Shown here one piece after another: positions 1 through 6,290 of a DNA stretch of 64,000 nucleotides. The notes under the pieces are model-generated. The model saw only the letters and a program-made list of their open reading frames with translations. It searched no databases and was not told the origin of the DNA. Origin of the DNA: SW-6-46-9 sp964452185 (lineage in GTDB: Bacteria; Patescibacteriota; Minisyncoccia; Phycocordibacterales; SW-6-46-9). Numbering within the stretch: the first letter of the stretch is position 1; each line of letters opens with the position of its first letter. The position numbers and the translations under genes are program-made. The stretch is from NCBI GenBank assembly GCA_964452185.1, contig CAYVKO010000001.1, positions 1 to 64,000 of the forward strand. Reading direction: 5' to 3'.

Positions 1-24
1 TTTTAAACACAGGCGAGAAGTTTT

Positions 25-33
25 TGCTACACT
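25..33 (+). promoter_or_regulatory. extended -10 promoter element
   Basis: TGC followed by TACACT resembles the extended -10 box seen before many genes of this window. The predicted transcription start, about 7 nt downstream of the box, falls near position 40, shortly before the ATG at 51. This favours 51 over the upstream in-frame TTG at 24. Confidence 0.5.
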
Positions 34-50
34 GTAACTACAAAACTACT

Positions 51-527
51 ATGATGGATTTCGAAAAACCAAGCAAAGAAGATTACGAACTCCCTTCTGA
101 AAATGAAGGGGATTGGGATCTTCCACCTGAGGAAGCGAAGCGTATGGTTACAAAAGAACTCCAAAATACTTTTGACGAGATGAAACAAAGAGTTGATCAG
201 CAAAAAGAGGCCGAAAAAGAAGAAAGGCAGCTGCGTGAAAAAATGGCGAATATCTTTGATCGCGGGCGCGAACTCAGAAAGCAAGTGAGTAATCTAGGCA
301 ACAAAGCAACAGAGGCTGAAGATCCTATGAACCAACAAGAGCTAATGGGGGAAGTGGTTAAGCTTCGTGAAAAGCAGGAGAAGGTACAGCACTCTCTAGA
401 TGAAATAAAAGCAAAAGCTCAAGAAAAGAAACGTAAACGAGAGGAACTGCAAAAGAAAGTAGACAAGTTGGGGGATCGGTTGGAAGCAATCGGTTCTATC
501 CTGGATGCTGATCCTCAAAGCAACTGA
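51..527 (+). CDS. coiled-coil protein, function unknown
   Basis: This is a 158-residue soluble protein that I do not recognise. The first 35 residues are acidic and proline-containing (DWDLPPEE). From about residue 35 to 150 the chain is almost entirely Glu/Lys/Gln-rich heptad-like sequence with no glycine-rich catalytic motif, which predicts a long coiled coil. There is no signal peptide or membrane helix. The ATG at 51 is preferred over an in-frame TTG at 24 because a -10 box ends at 33. An adjacent ATG at 54 could also serve. It stands alone, with a separate promoter region before the next gene. A structural or scaffolding role is only inference. Confidence 0.7.
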   Translation: MMDFEKPSKEDYELPSENEGDWDLPPEEAKRMVTKELQNTFDEMKQRVDQQKEAEKEERQLREKMANIFDRGRELRKQVSNLGNKATEAEDPMNQQELMGEVVKLREKQEKVQHSLDEIKAKAQEKKRKREELQKKVDKLGDRLEAIGSILDADPQSN

Positions 528-624
528 ACAGGAGAGTTATTGACACAAAAACAGACTTACTACACCATATTACTGGTACAGAAAAAACAATAGTTTCGTT
601 CTTTTTATATCAGCCAAATAAGCT

Positions 625-1290
625 ATGCAAGTAGATGGCAAGGCACCGAAGTGCATGTCCAAGAGTCAGTTTGCCAGGTTGAGGGCGTTAGTAATACGAT
701 CTTTGCCAAGAAATCTTTCTCAGCCTGCTGTTCGACACTGGTCTGCGAATTCAGAAAAGCTGAATAATCGGTTACAGCTAGCTCTGGCCAGACCGAATTT
801 AGAAGTCTGGAAGACTATCGATGTTAGAGGCTATGAGTTCGATGAGGTGCTCGAAAGATTCAAGCAGGAGGAGATTGAAGTCGATAAGCATCTCAAAGAG
901 ATGATACAGCAGGAGTCCTTCGAACTGGAAGGATATATTCTGAGAGATGAAGAAAAGATAGATCTTGTTCGAGTCACGCCCAAAGATCTTGGCTTTCGCG
1001 ATAATTCTGTGGTTCGAGCGCGATTAGATGCTCAAGCGTACAGATTGGGCTTACGGCCACTTCCGTACCAAGGAGCCGCTATTACGCTCCGGCTTGAGTA
1101 CGATGAAAGCCCGCAGGATGTGTTTGAGGCACACAGGATTAGGATTCATCCTGTTGCTGACTCTCGAGGATTACCCTTTTTGTTGTGTATGACAGACTAT
1201 GGAGAAAAACGTGGTCTGCATGCACTAACGAAAGGAGATATAGCTAAAGATGAGCACGTAGTCTATTACAAACCAAAAGAGAGCAGGTGA
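625..1290 (+). CDS. conserved hypothetical protein
   Basis: This is a 221-residue protein without signal peptide or membrane segment. The N-terminal half is basic and helical, and an ATG 10 codons in (655) is an alternative start. The C-terminal half has a recognisable pattern: KDLGF, then LGLRPLPYQ, an LRLEYDESPQ segment, HPVADSRGLP and a final HVVYYKP. From memory, this pattern (leucine-rich LRL.Y, then ..ADS.G.P...) recurs in uncharacterised proteins of CPR genomes; I cannot verify that here and know no function. A TTGACA-like sequence lies at 540-545, but no convincing -10 follows at standard spacing. The gene ends just before a strong terminator. Confidence 0.7.
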   Translation: MQVDGKAPKCMSKSQFARLRALVIRSLPRNLSQPAVRHWSANSEKLNNRLQLALARPNLEVWKTIDVRGYEFDEVLERFKQEEIEVDKHLKEMIQQESFELEGYILRDEEKIDLVRVTPKDLGFRDNSVVRARLDAQAYRLGLRPLPYQGAAITLRLEYDESPQDVFEAHRIRIHPVADSRGLPFLLCMTDYGEKRGLHALTKGDIAKDEHVVYYKPKESR

Positions 1291-1304
1291 GTACAACCAA
1301 ACCA

Positions 1305-1337
1305 CCCGGCAGGCATCACTACTTGCCGGGTTTTTTA
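1305..1337 (+). terminator. rho-independent terminator
   Basis: CCCGGCA and TGCCGGG form a 7-bp stem followed by six T. It closes the transcription unit of the gene ending at 1290. Most of it is duplicated after the N run. Confidence 0.85.
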
Positions 1338-1516
1338 TTTCAAGCAAAAGACAATTAGTTTNNNNNNNNNNNNNNNNNNNNNNNNNNNNNNNNNNNNNNN
1401 NNNNNNNNNNNNNNNNNNNNNNNNNNNNNNNNNNNNNNNNNNNNNNNNNNNNNNNNNNNNNCGGCAGGCATCACTACTTGCCGGGTTTTTTATTTCAAGC
1501 AAAAGACAATTAGTTT
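1307..1516. repeat. 55-bp duplication flanking a 100-N scaffold gap
   Basis: Positions 1307-1361 and 1462-1516 are identical over 55 bp and flank exactly 100 N (1362-1461). This is what a scaffolder produces when two contigs sharing a terminal k-mer (k=55) are joined without merging. The true sequence probably contains the 55 bp once and no gap. Nothing in this interval should be read as coding. Confidence 0.9.
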
Positions 1517-1578
1517 GGATGACAATTGTGCTAGTATAAACTTGGATTAAACTAGACTGATACACAAAGCTATCCGCT

Positions 1579-1695
1579 ATGTTTTGCAGCAGTGATAGAA
1601 CTCGTCTTTCGGGAGGGTGGAGAGCGTTCTGGTTTTACTTTTGTATTTTCCTCTTTTGGGCTCTGATTGTATTAGATAACGTGATACCAAAGTGA
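1579..1695 (+). CDS. small single-pass membrane peptide
   Basis: A 38-codon reading frame starts with ATG at 1579 and ends with TGA. The peptide has a short basic N-terminus (DRTRLSGGWR) followed by about 21 strongly hydrophobic aromatic residues (roughly 16-36) and a Lys end, the classic layout of a single transmembrane helix with positive residues on the cytoplasmic side. It lies between two terminators, at 1305-1337 and 1727-1753, with possible -10 sequences at 1535-1540 and 1561-1566, so a short transcript is expected here. No other coding explanation for this 300-bp stretch is visible. It could still be a chance frame inside a noncoding RNA. Confidence 0.45.
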   Translation: MFCSSDRTRLSGGWRAFWFYFCIFLFWALIVLDNVIPK

Positions 1696-1726
1696 TAAAA
1701 GTTCTTTTTCAGAGTAAGTTCACATC

Positions 1727-1753
1727 CCCAGCCTCTCCCGGGCTGGGTTTTTA
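1727..1753 (+). terminator. rho-independent terminator
   Basis: CCCAGCC pairs with GGCTGGG across a 7-nt loop and is followed by a T run. It ends the short transcription unit holding the 38-codon frame. Confidence 0.85.
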
Positions 1754-1846
1754 TTTTCAAGTCTCGTCAAGGATTTTGACATACTGAATAAATATATTAC
1801 TATTTCTACAGCTTAATAACGCACTTTATCTCAATAACAAATATTT

Positions 1847-2185
1847 ATGCCTCATGTAAGCGGTCCTCGTATCAGCGGTAGCCACACAACAGTGATCGAA
1901 CAATCCGAACCGATTGTGAATTTCCTGCAAAAGGTTCCGAAAGTCAGTAAGATCACACCTGGAAATATCGACAACAACGCCGGCTCCGGTCGCAGTGGGG
2001 TCAAGCGTATAAAGATCATCGATAAAGACAGGTGTATCAAGATCGCTGTGTCCGGAAACAGTTCCAACCAGGATCTTTGGGTGTATCTGGAAAGTAGTGA
2101 CTATCGCCAAAAGATCAAGACGCTTTTGGAGCGCTTTGCTCGCGAGGAAGCGTACGACGTATCGAAACTCGATGCTACAACATAA
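1847..2185 (+). CDS. DUF2103-like predicted metal-binding protein
   Basis: This is a 112-residue basic protein. The segment GSHTTVIE (about residues 11-18), followed by a leucine-rich helix and VSKITPG (about 33-39), resembles the opening of the DUF2103 family as I remember it (HSTVI..., then ...V..I.PG.I). That family is annotated only as predicted metal-binding and is known mostly from archaea and some bacteria. The second half carries a beta-rich KRIKIIDKDRCIKIAVSG segment and a basic C-terminal helix. It is probably co-transcribed with the 68-codon gene that starts 36 nt downstream; the pair is bounded by terminators at 1727-1753 and 2465-2491. The family assignment is tentative. Confidence 0.6.
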   Translation: MPHVSGPRISGSHTTVIEQSEPIVNFLQKVPKVSKITPGNIDNNAGSGRSGVKRIKIIDKDRCIKIAVSGNSSNQDLWVYLESSDYRQKIKTLLERFAREEAYDVSKLDATT

Positions 2186-2221
2186 GTCGATAACTTCCGA
2201 ATCCGTATCCAGCTACTTGTT

Positions 2222-2428
2222 ATGAATGGAGCGTATAAGAATCTCCTGGACAGCAATGATCCGCTTGCTAATCCTGTGTTTTGCCCGGAAGACATCATGG
2301 AAGAGTATCGAGAAGAGAACAGAGATCGATGGGAAGAAGGCCTGCCACTGCTTGAGCTGAAAGACTTTATTAAGGAGTGGCGGCTCGGGGAAGGTCTCAT
2401 GTACCGCGCAACAGGCTTCGTTAGCTAG
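2222..2428 (+). CDS. small hypothetical protein
   Basis: This 68-residue acidic protein has no signal or membrane segment. It contains an acidic helix (DIMEEYREENRDRWEEG) and ends in a short RATGFVS tail. It follows the DUF2103-like gene closely and lies before a strong terminator, which supports translation as the second gene of a two-gene unit. I recognise no family. Confidence 0.5.
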   Translation: MNGAYKNLLDSNDPLANPVFCPEDIMEEYREENRDRWEEGLPLLELKDFIKEWRLGEGLMYRATGFVS

Positions 2429-2464
2429 ACTATTACTACACAAATTATATTTTTCACCCACACT

Positions 2465-2491
2465 CAGCCTCGACAGGAGGCTGGGTTTTTT
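2465..2491 (+). terminator. rho-independent terminator
   Basis: CAGCCTC and GAGGCTG form a 7-bp stem with a 5-nt loop followed by seven T, ending the 1847-2428 unit. Confidence 0.85.
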
Positions 2492-2528
2492 ATTTCATTG
2501 GTACGCATCTTTTTGTGGGTAGTAATAT

Positions 2529-2556
2529 AAAAATGGAAGCCTTAACGTCAAGGCTC
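2529..2556 (-). terminator. rho-independent terminator, minus strand
   Basis: AGCCTT/AAGGCT arms at 2538-2543 and 2550-2555, read on the minus strand, are followed shortly by a T run (A run at 2529-2533 on plus). It sits 50 bp beyond the stop of the minus-strand gene 2606-2983. Confidence 0.65.
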
Positions 2557-2605
2557 CCACTGTAATTTTAGTGAAGGGGTGTATGATCTATAGTTAGTTT
2601 TATAC

Positions 2606-2983
2606 TCAAACATCCGGATTCTGGAGAAGGCTTCTTAATCGAGCTAGTTTCTTGGCCACCGGATCTACAATTTCGGTTTTCTGCAACTGCTTTTTTAGCT
2701 CTACATCGGTGGCGATACTACTTCTGGATTGTGTTTCGCCACCAGCTCCCTCTGGTGTTTGCTGAATCAACGGTCTGATCATCTCGCCAAAATCCAGCTC
2801 CTCTTCGAGGTTGTGTCCGTTGCTTTGGTCAGCGAAAATCTGATCCAACTCCTTGCTCCGTAACGTTCGAGTAAGATCATCGTATGCTTGAGAGAATTCA
2901 TCTTCATGTTCAGGTGCAATTTCAGACTCGACATCAACGGTCGAGGCTTTGAGCAAAACCTGATAGAGATTAAACCCAGTCAT
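2606..2983 (-). CDS. hypothetical acidic protein
   Basis: This 125-residue protein is read from ATG at 2983. The middle is strongly acidic (ESEIAPEHEDEF, EEELDFGEM) and the last 30 residues turn basic and leucine-rich (KKLARLRSLLQ), as in proteins that bind a partner through a C-terminal helix. It has no signal peptide or membrane segment and I recognise no family. It is the only minus-strand gene in the first 15 kb and has its own terminator. The start is within a few bases of the divergent plus-strand region, so regulation may be shared with the promoter at 3098. Confidence 0.6.
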   Translation of the reverse strand: MTGFNLYQVLLKASTVDVESEIAPEHEDEFSQAYDDLTRTLRSKELDQIFADQSNGHNLEEELDFGEMIRPLIQQTPEGAGGETQSRSSIATDVELKKQLQKTEIVDPVAKKLARLRSLLQNPDV

Positions 2984-3097
2984 AAGTGAACGGATGTTGT
3001 GCTAAAGACAAAGAGGTTTCTGTCCACAAGTGTATAGAAAAGTCCATCAGTAATAAAGGTGAAATACCAAACGAAAACAAAGAAAAGCTTTATTCCT

Positions 3098-3125
3098 TTG
3101 ACACACAAGTAAATAGTTGTATAAT
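3098..3125 (+). promoter_or_regulatory. consensus sigma70-type promoter
   Basis: TTGACA at 3098-3103 and TATAAT at 3120-3125 are separated by 16 bp, and TG precedes the -10 box. This is the best full consensus promoter in the window. It predicts transcription from about 3132 and places the start codon of the next gene at 3175 instead of at the far upstream in-frame ATG at 2986. Confidence 0.85.
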
Positions 3126-3174
3126 CTGGTCAGAAATAACGCTCGTTCAAAATCTCAAAACACTCCAGACAATT

Positions 3175-3948
3175 ATGTCAGCAAAATCGGACGACCCTCC
3201 TGTTTCTGAGCTGCTTGCAGAGCAGAAGAAAAAACATGAAAAAGAAAAGGAAGACAAGGTAAGGACTCAAGAACAAGAGTTTTGCCGGATTTGGCAGCCT
3301 CTTGTTCAGGCTCCAGGCCAAGACTGGGAAGAGTTTGCTACGAAGTTAGTGGCAACTGCAGTCTCGGAGAATATAGTTGGTTCTGACTACCAAGAGGATC
3401 TTTTTGAGCAGTTGATGTCTTGCGATATCAAGACTGTTTCTAAGCAGCTACAATGGTCTCGAAATAAGTCTTCAAGAAGGTATCCTCGCTCGGAAGTCGA
3501 AAGTCCTGCTGATCTGATACGAAGGGAGTTATCGGTAAGGGGAATGCACGATAAGGACACTCCTGTGTACTGGAGAGTGAAAAAGCAAGAACTCCTTCAC
3601 TCAGTGAAGAAAATTCTTGCTGCATCGTGGCTGCGATACTGCCATCAGGCGGACAAGGATAAGTACGTTGAGTGGATGAAAGGGTTCTTGCGAAACGGCG
3701 GCCAAATCGATTATTGGCGTGACCATGATTTGAGTGACGTGTCTTTTCATTCAGTACATCCCATTCGCTCACCGGTAGTTCTTACTCCTTTCCATGGAGC
3801 TACAGCCGAAAGATTTGGGCGCTTAATTGTGCCTGAAAATGTGGAGGCTGTAGGGGGCACAGGTCATATTCACGTGTATTACATGGAAGACTTCACTTGC
3901 AATCAGTCTGCGGAAATGTTCACTGACATAGAAGAGCGTATAATGTAA
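3175..3948 (+). CDS. hypothetical protein
   Basis: This is a 257-residue soluble protein. The N-terminus is a highly charged helix (EQKKKHEKEKEDK). The middle is rich in Trp/Arg/Lys helices and the C-terminal 70 residues look beta-rich with aromatic residues (GHIHVYYMEDF). I recognise no family. The start is set at ATG 3175 because the consensus promoter at 3098-3125 lies downstream of the longer open frame's first ATG (2986), and the extra 63 codons would overlap that promoter. No Shine-Dalgarno sequence is visible. The gene is monocistronic and is followed by a strong terminator. Confidence 0.65.
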   Translation: MSAKSDDPPVSELLAEQKKKHEKEKEDKVRTQEQEFCRIWQPLVQAPGQDWEEFATKLVATAVSENIVGSDYQEDLFEQLMSCDIKTVSKQLQWSRNKSSRRYPRSEVESPADLIRRELSVRGMHDKDTPVYWRVKKQELLHSVKKILAASWLRYCHQADKDKYVEWMKGFLRNGGQIDYWRDHDLSDVSFHSVHPIRSPVVLTPFHGATAERFGRLIVPENVEAVGGTGHIHVYYMEDFTCNQSAEMFTDIEERIM

Positions 3949-3964
3949 CTTTCACTAAAATTTT

Positions 3965-4002
3965 CTGCCGCTTGGGTATACACTACCTAAGCGGCAGTTT
4001 TT
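3965..4002 (+). terminator. rho-independent terminator
   Basis: CTGCCGCTT pairs with AAGCGGCAG. An inner GGTA/TACC pairing extends the stem, and five T follow. It ends the 3175-3948 transcript. Confidence 0.9.
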
Positions 4003-4033
4003 ACTTTAGGAAGGATATGGTAGGAAGTAGCGT

Positions 4034-4065
4034 GTTATATAACAGGTAAAAGTTAGTTATATAAC
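4034..4065. repeat. pair of GTTATATAAC palindromes
   Basis: Perfect 10-bp palindromes lie at 4034-4043 and 4056-4065, 22 bp apart from start to start. The first extends to TGTTATATAACA. The same sequence class recurs at 10029-10062 and 48080-48123 with spacings of 12 or 22 bp, which suggests binding sites on one face of the helix. Confidence 0.7.
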
Positions 4066-4235
4066 AGTTGGAGGCAGCACATGAGGATGTTTTTGTTTAC
4101 GGACAGAGTTGATTTAGTCAGTTGCTAGCATTTTTGTTTGTAGTATTACAGAGTTATCTTTTTACGGTGGTTATTATATCGACTAGAAGCTTCGTGTCTA
4201 TGTGGAGTGTTGGTGTCAAGTAAATAGATAAGAGG

Positions 4236-4294
4236 TTATAAAAGAGGTTAAGGAGTGATACAATTAATCTACAAAAATGAGTGAAAGTAAAGGG
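4236..4294 (+). repeat. degenerate duplicate of the MazG-like gene's promoter and start
   Basis: These 59 bp match 5879-5937 at 53 positions. All six differences are transitions. The copy includes the -10 region and ATG AGT GAA AGT AAA GGG, but the frame reaches TAG after eight codons (4277-4303). It looks like a relic of a duplicated gene start, or a decoy promoter. Confidence 0.8.
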
Positions 4295-4406
4295 TGGTTG
4301 TAGAAGGTGTTTTGCGAAGCCAAAAATGATCGAACTAAATTTGAAAGTGACTAACACTGGACTCCAGATGAAAGATGATGATATTGAATTTAAGATTATT
4401 TAAGAT

Positions 4407-5171
4407 ATGGTTACTGATGAATTTAAAAAAAATGTAGATGATATCGATAGTATTTTTACAACGTCCAAACGGATAAAGAAAATTCACCAAAAGGCTTTGA
4501 AAAAAGTAAAAGATGACAAAGGCTTTATAAAATTAAGCTACAAGGTAAGGCAGAGTGTAAAAAACTTTATTGAAGCATCTAGTAAAGTGACAGAGAGTTC
4601 TATTGCAGCGTCTGAAGAAGAGAGTTGGTCAATGCTTTACTCTCAAGGTATTACCTTAATAGTTTCAGCGGCTGAGCAGCAATTAAAGACTCTTTTTGAT
4701 CAATTGTTAAAGCAGAATCTTTCTGAGGTTGAAAATCTCGATAAAAAAGAAATTTCTCTTAAGAAGATACGAGAACGTAACTTTAATTTAGATCAAGAAG
4801 ATTGGTTCGAGGTTATTCGTGATGAGCTTTATTCTGAAAATAATCCTTCTGAATCACTCAATTTTCAAAATATGCAATCAATACAAGGCATTTTTGAGGG
4901 TTACTTTAATATAAATTTAGACCTAGGCGAAGACTTAAGAAAAAGACTACATAAGTATTATCAAATAAGGCATATTATTTTACATAATAATTCAAAAGTT
5001 GATCAGCGATTTTTGGATAATTTAGAAGCTGCTGATATATCGACAGAGGGGTATAATCTAGGTGAACAGATTATTTTGAAGGAGAGTGATTATAAAGATG
5101 CTAAAGAAGCCTTTATGGATTTTTTTGAGAAACTGCAGAAAGTTGTTTTGGAGTCTGACGTAGAATATTAA
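4407..5171 (+). CDS. HEPN-domain-like protein, putative RNase
   Basis: This is a 254-residue, mostly helical, Lys/Glu-rich protein. Near residues 190-200 it carries R-H-I-I-L-H-N, matching the R-x4-H motif of HEPN domains, and the preceding helices (KRLHKYYQIR) and following VD..FL fit that fold. HEPN proteins are often metal-independent RNases in toxin, abortive-infection and defence loci; that role here is inference from one motif and context. The gene is clearly more AT-rich than the flanking housekeeping genes, a sign of horizontal acquisition. It has no adjacent nucleotidyltransferase antitoxin. Its neighbours downstream are the secreted repeat protein and the MazG/GIY-YIG pair. Confidence 0.65.
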   Translation: MVTDEFKKNVDDIDSIFTTSKRIKKIHQKALKKVKDDKGFIKLSYKVRQSVKNFIEASSKVTESSIAASEEESWSMLYSQGITLIVSAAEQQLKTLFDQLLKQNLSEVENLDKKEISLKKIRERNFNLDQEDWFEVIRDELYSENNPSESLNFQNMQSIQGIFEGYFNINLDLGEDLRKRLHKYYQIRHIILHNNSKVDQRFLDNLEAADISTEGYNLGEQIILKESDYKDAKEAFMDFFEKLQKVVLESDVEY

Positions 5172-5341
5172 TATGAAGCTTAAATTCGATCTGGTCTTAG
5201 ATTACCAACTTGACGCTATTCTAATCGAAAGAAGAATAGAGTGGTTTTTAATTCATATTCTACACTAGCTTTCTTTAAGGTTGACAGGTAGTCTATTAGA
5301 ACTTACTTTTAAAAATGAGTTAATCAAATATATCTACAAAT

Positions 5342-5782
5342 ATGAAAAAAGTTGTAACGTCAGTCACAGTGATTTCTTTTGCTGCGTTGCTTTTTGTTCC
5401 GTTGCAGACCTTAGCTGCTGTACAGGTGGACGGATACTATCGCAGTGATGGCACGTATGTTGAACCACACTACCGATCTGATCCTGACGGTGTCGAGTCT
5501 AATAACTGGGGTACAGATGGAGTGGACGTAGATAACGACGGGTATGGGGGAGGAGAACCGAATGATAGCTTCTACAGTTCAGGAGTTGACACTACTGATT
5601 TGTACAACGACTCCAGCTACGATACTTATGACTACAGCAATTCATATGATTACGACTATGACTACTCTAGCTCATACGATAGTTACGATACTTATGACTA
5701 TTCTAACTCGTATGACGACTATGATGCATCGTATGATTCGACATACGATAGTTTTGACTCAACGTACGACTACTCTTTCTAG
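5342..5782 (+). CDS. secreted Tyr/Asp/Ser repeat protein
   Basis: This 146-residue protein has a clear Sec signal peptide (MKK, a hydrophobic core, cleavage near residues 24-26, LAA-VQ). Residues 27-55 hold a DGYYRSDGTYVEPHYRSDPDG segment; as I recall, the pattern G..R.DGTYV.PH.RS.PD recurs in short bacterial secreted proteins of unknown function. From about residue 85 to the end the chain is almost only Tyr, Asp and Ser, with a 22-residue tandem repeat (DNA period 66 bp, copies from 5618 and 5684). Such an acidic, tyrosine-rich tail could bind metal or act as a surface fibre; this is inference. A hairpin terminator follows. Confidence 0.7.
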   Translation: MKKVVTSVTVISFAALLFVPLQTLAAVQVDGYYRSDGTYVEPHYRSDPDGVESNNWGTDGVDVDNDGYGGGEPNDSFYSSGVDTTDLYNDSSYDTYDYSNSYDYDYDYSSSYDSYDTYDYSNSYDDYDASYDSTYDSFDSTYDYSF

Positions 5783-5810
5783 TTTAACTGTACTGGTTAA
5801 AGGCAAAGGT

Positions 5811-5839
5811 AAACCTCTACACATTTGTAGAGGTTTTTT
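5811..5839 (+). terminator. rho-independent terminator
   Basis: AACCTCTACA and TGTAGAGGTT form a 10-bp stem with loop CATT, followed by T. It ends the secreted repeat protein transcript. Confidence 0.9.
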
Positions 5840-5878
5840 AATTTCAGATGAAGGTTAAAATTTTGTATAAGAACATAA

Positions 5879-5937
5879 TTATAAAAGAAGTTAAAGAATG
5901 ATATAATTAATCTACAAAAATGAGTAAAAGTAAAGGA
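5879..5937 (+). promoter_or_regulatory. promoter and start region of the MazG/GIY-YIG operon (intact copy)
   Basis: A TATAAT box at 5902-5907 lies 12 nt before the ATG at 5920, so the mRNA leader is only a few nucleotides. This 59-bp block is the intact partner of the degenerate copy at 4236-4294. Confidence 0.75.
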
Positions 5938-6288
5938 TCAAAAAAGGGGTTAGAGAAACTTACTAAATTGGTGATAGATTTTCGCAATGAACGAAATTGG
6001 AAGCAGTTTCATAACCCGAAAGATGTTGCGCTTTCTTTAGCTTTGGAGGCGGCGGAAGTTATCGAGCACTTTCAGTGGAAAGAAGAAGATGAAATTGAAG
6101 AATATATAGAAAACAATAAAGAAGAAATCGGCCATGAACTTGCCGATGTTTTTTACTGGATACTGCTTTTATCACACGATCTTGATATCAATTTGTCTGA
6201 AGCACTACAAAAGAAGATGGAAGAGAATGCTGAAAAGTATCCTGTAGATAAAGCAAAGGGGAGTCATGATAAATATACAGACTTGTAA
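5920..6288 (+). CDS. MazG-like nucleotide pyrophosphohydrolase
   Basis: This is a 122-residue all-alpha NTP pyrophosphohydrolase of the MazG-like/RS21-C6 type. The metal-binding signature is visible as E43-x-x-E46 and E73-x-x-D76, with the typical context RNERNWKQFHNPKD and ALEAAEVIEHFQW. These enzymes hydrolyse (d)NTPs or modified nucleotides to monophosphates, with Mg2+ bound by the acidic residues. The length is normal for a single-domain family member. The stop is 2 nt before the start of the GIY-YIG/P-loop gene, so the two are co-translated and probably act together, perhaps as nucleotide-pool control within a defence module (inference). Confidence 0.85.
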   Translation: MSKSKGSKKGLEKLTKLVIDFRNERNWKQFHNPKDVALSLALEAAEVIEHFQWKEEDEIEEYIENNKEEIGHELADVFYWILLLSHDLDINLSEALQKKMEENAEKYPVDKAKGSHDKYTDL

Positions 6289-6290
6289 GT

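Larger units (their letters stand above)
4003..4406. other. 400-bp AT-rich intergenic stretch without a convincing gene
   Basis: This stretch holds two GTTATATAAC palindromes (4034-4065) and a degenerate second copy of the promoter and start of the gene at 5920 (4236-4294). It also has a 25-codon frame from ATG 4327 that ends in TAA at 4405 and is too short and featureless to call. Base composition drops here, marking the left edge of the accessory island. Confidence 0.6.

Noticed and set aside
1335..1565. Open frame on the minus strand across the first N run
   Set aside because: It reads through 100 N inside an assembly artefact and is made of duplicated terminator sequence.
2986..3174. Upstream extension of the 3175 gene
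   Set aside because: A consensus TTGACA/TATAAT promoter at 3098-3125 lies inside it, so translation must start downstream.
4327..4407. 25-codon frame before the HEPN gene
   Set aside because: Too short, no hydrophobic or conserved pattern, and no promoter of its own.
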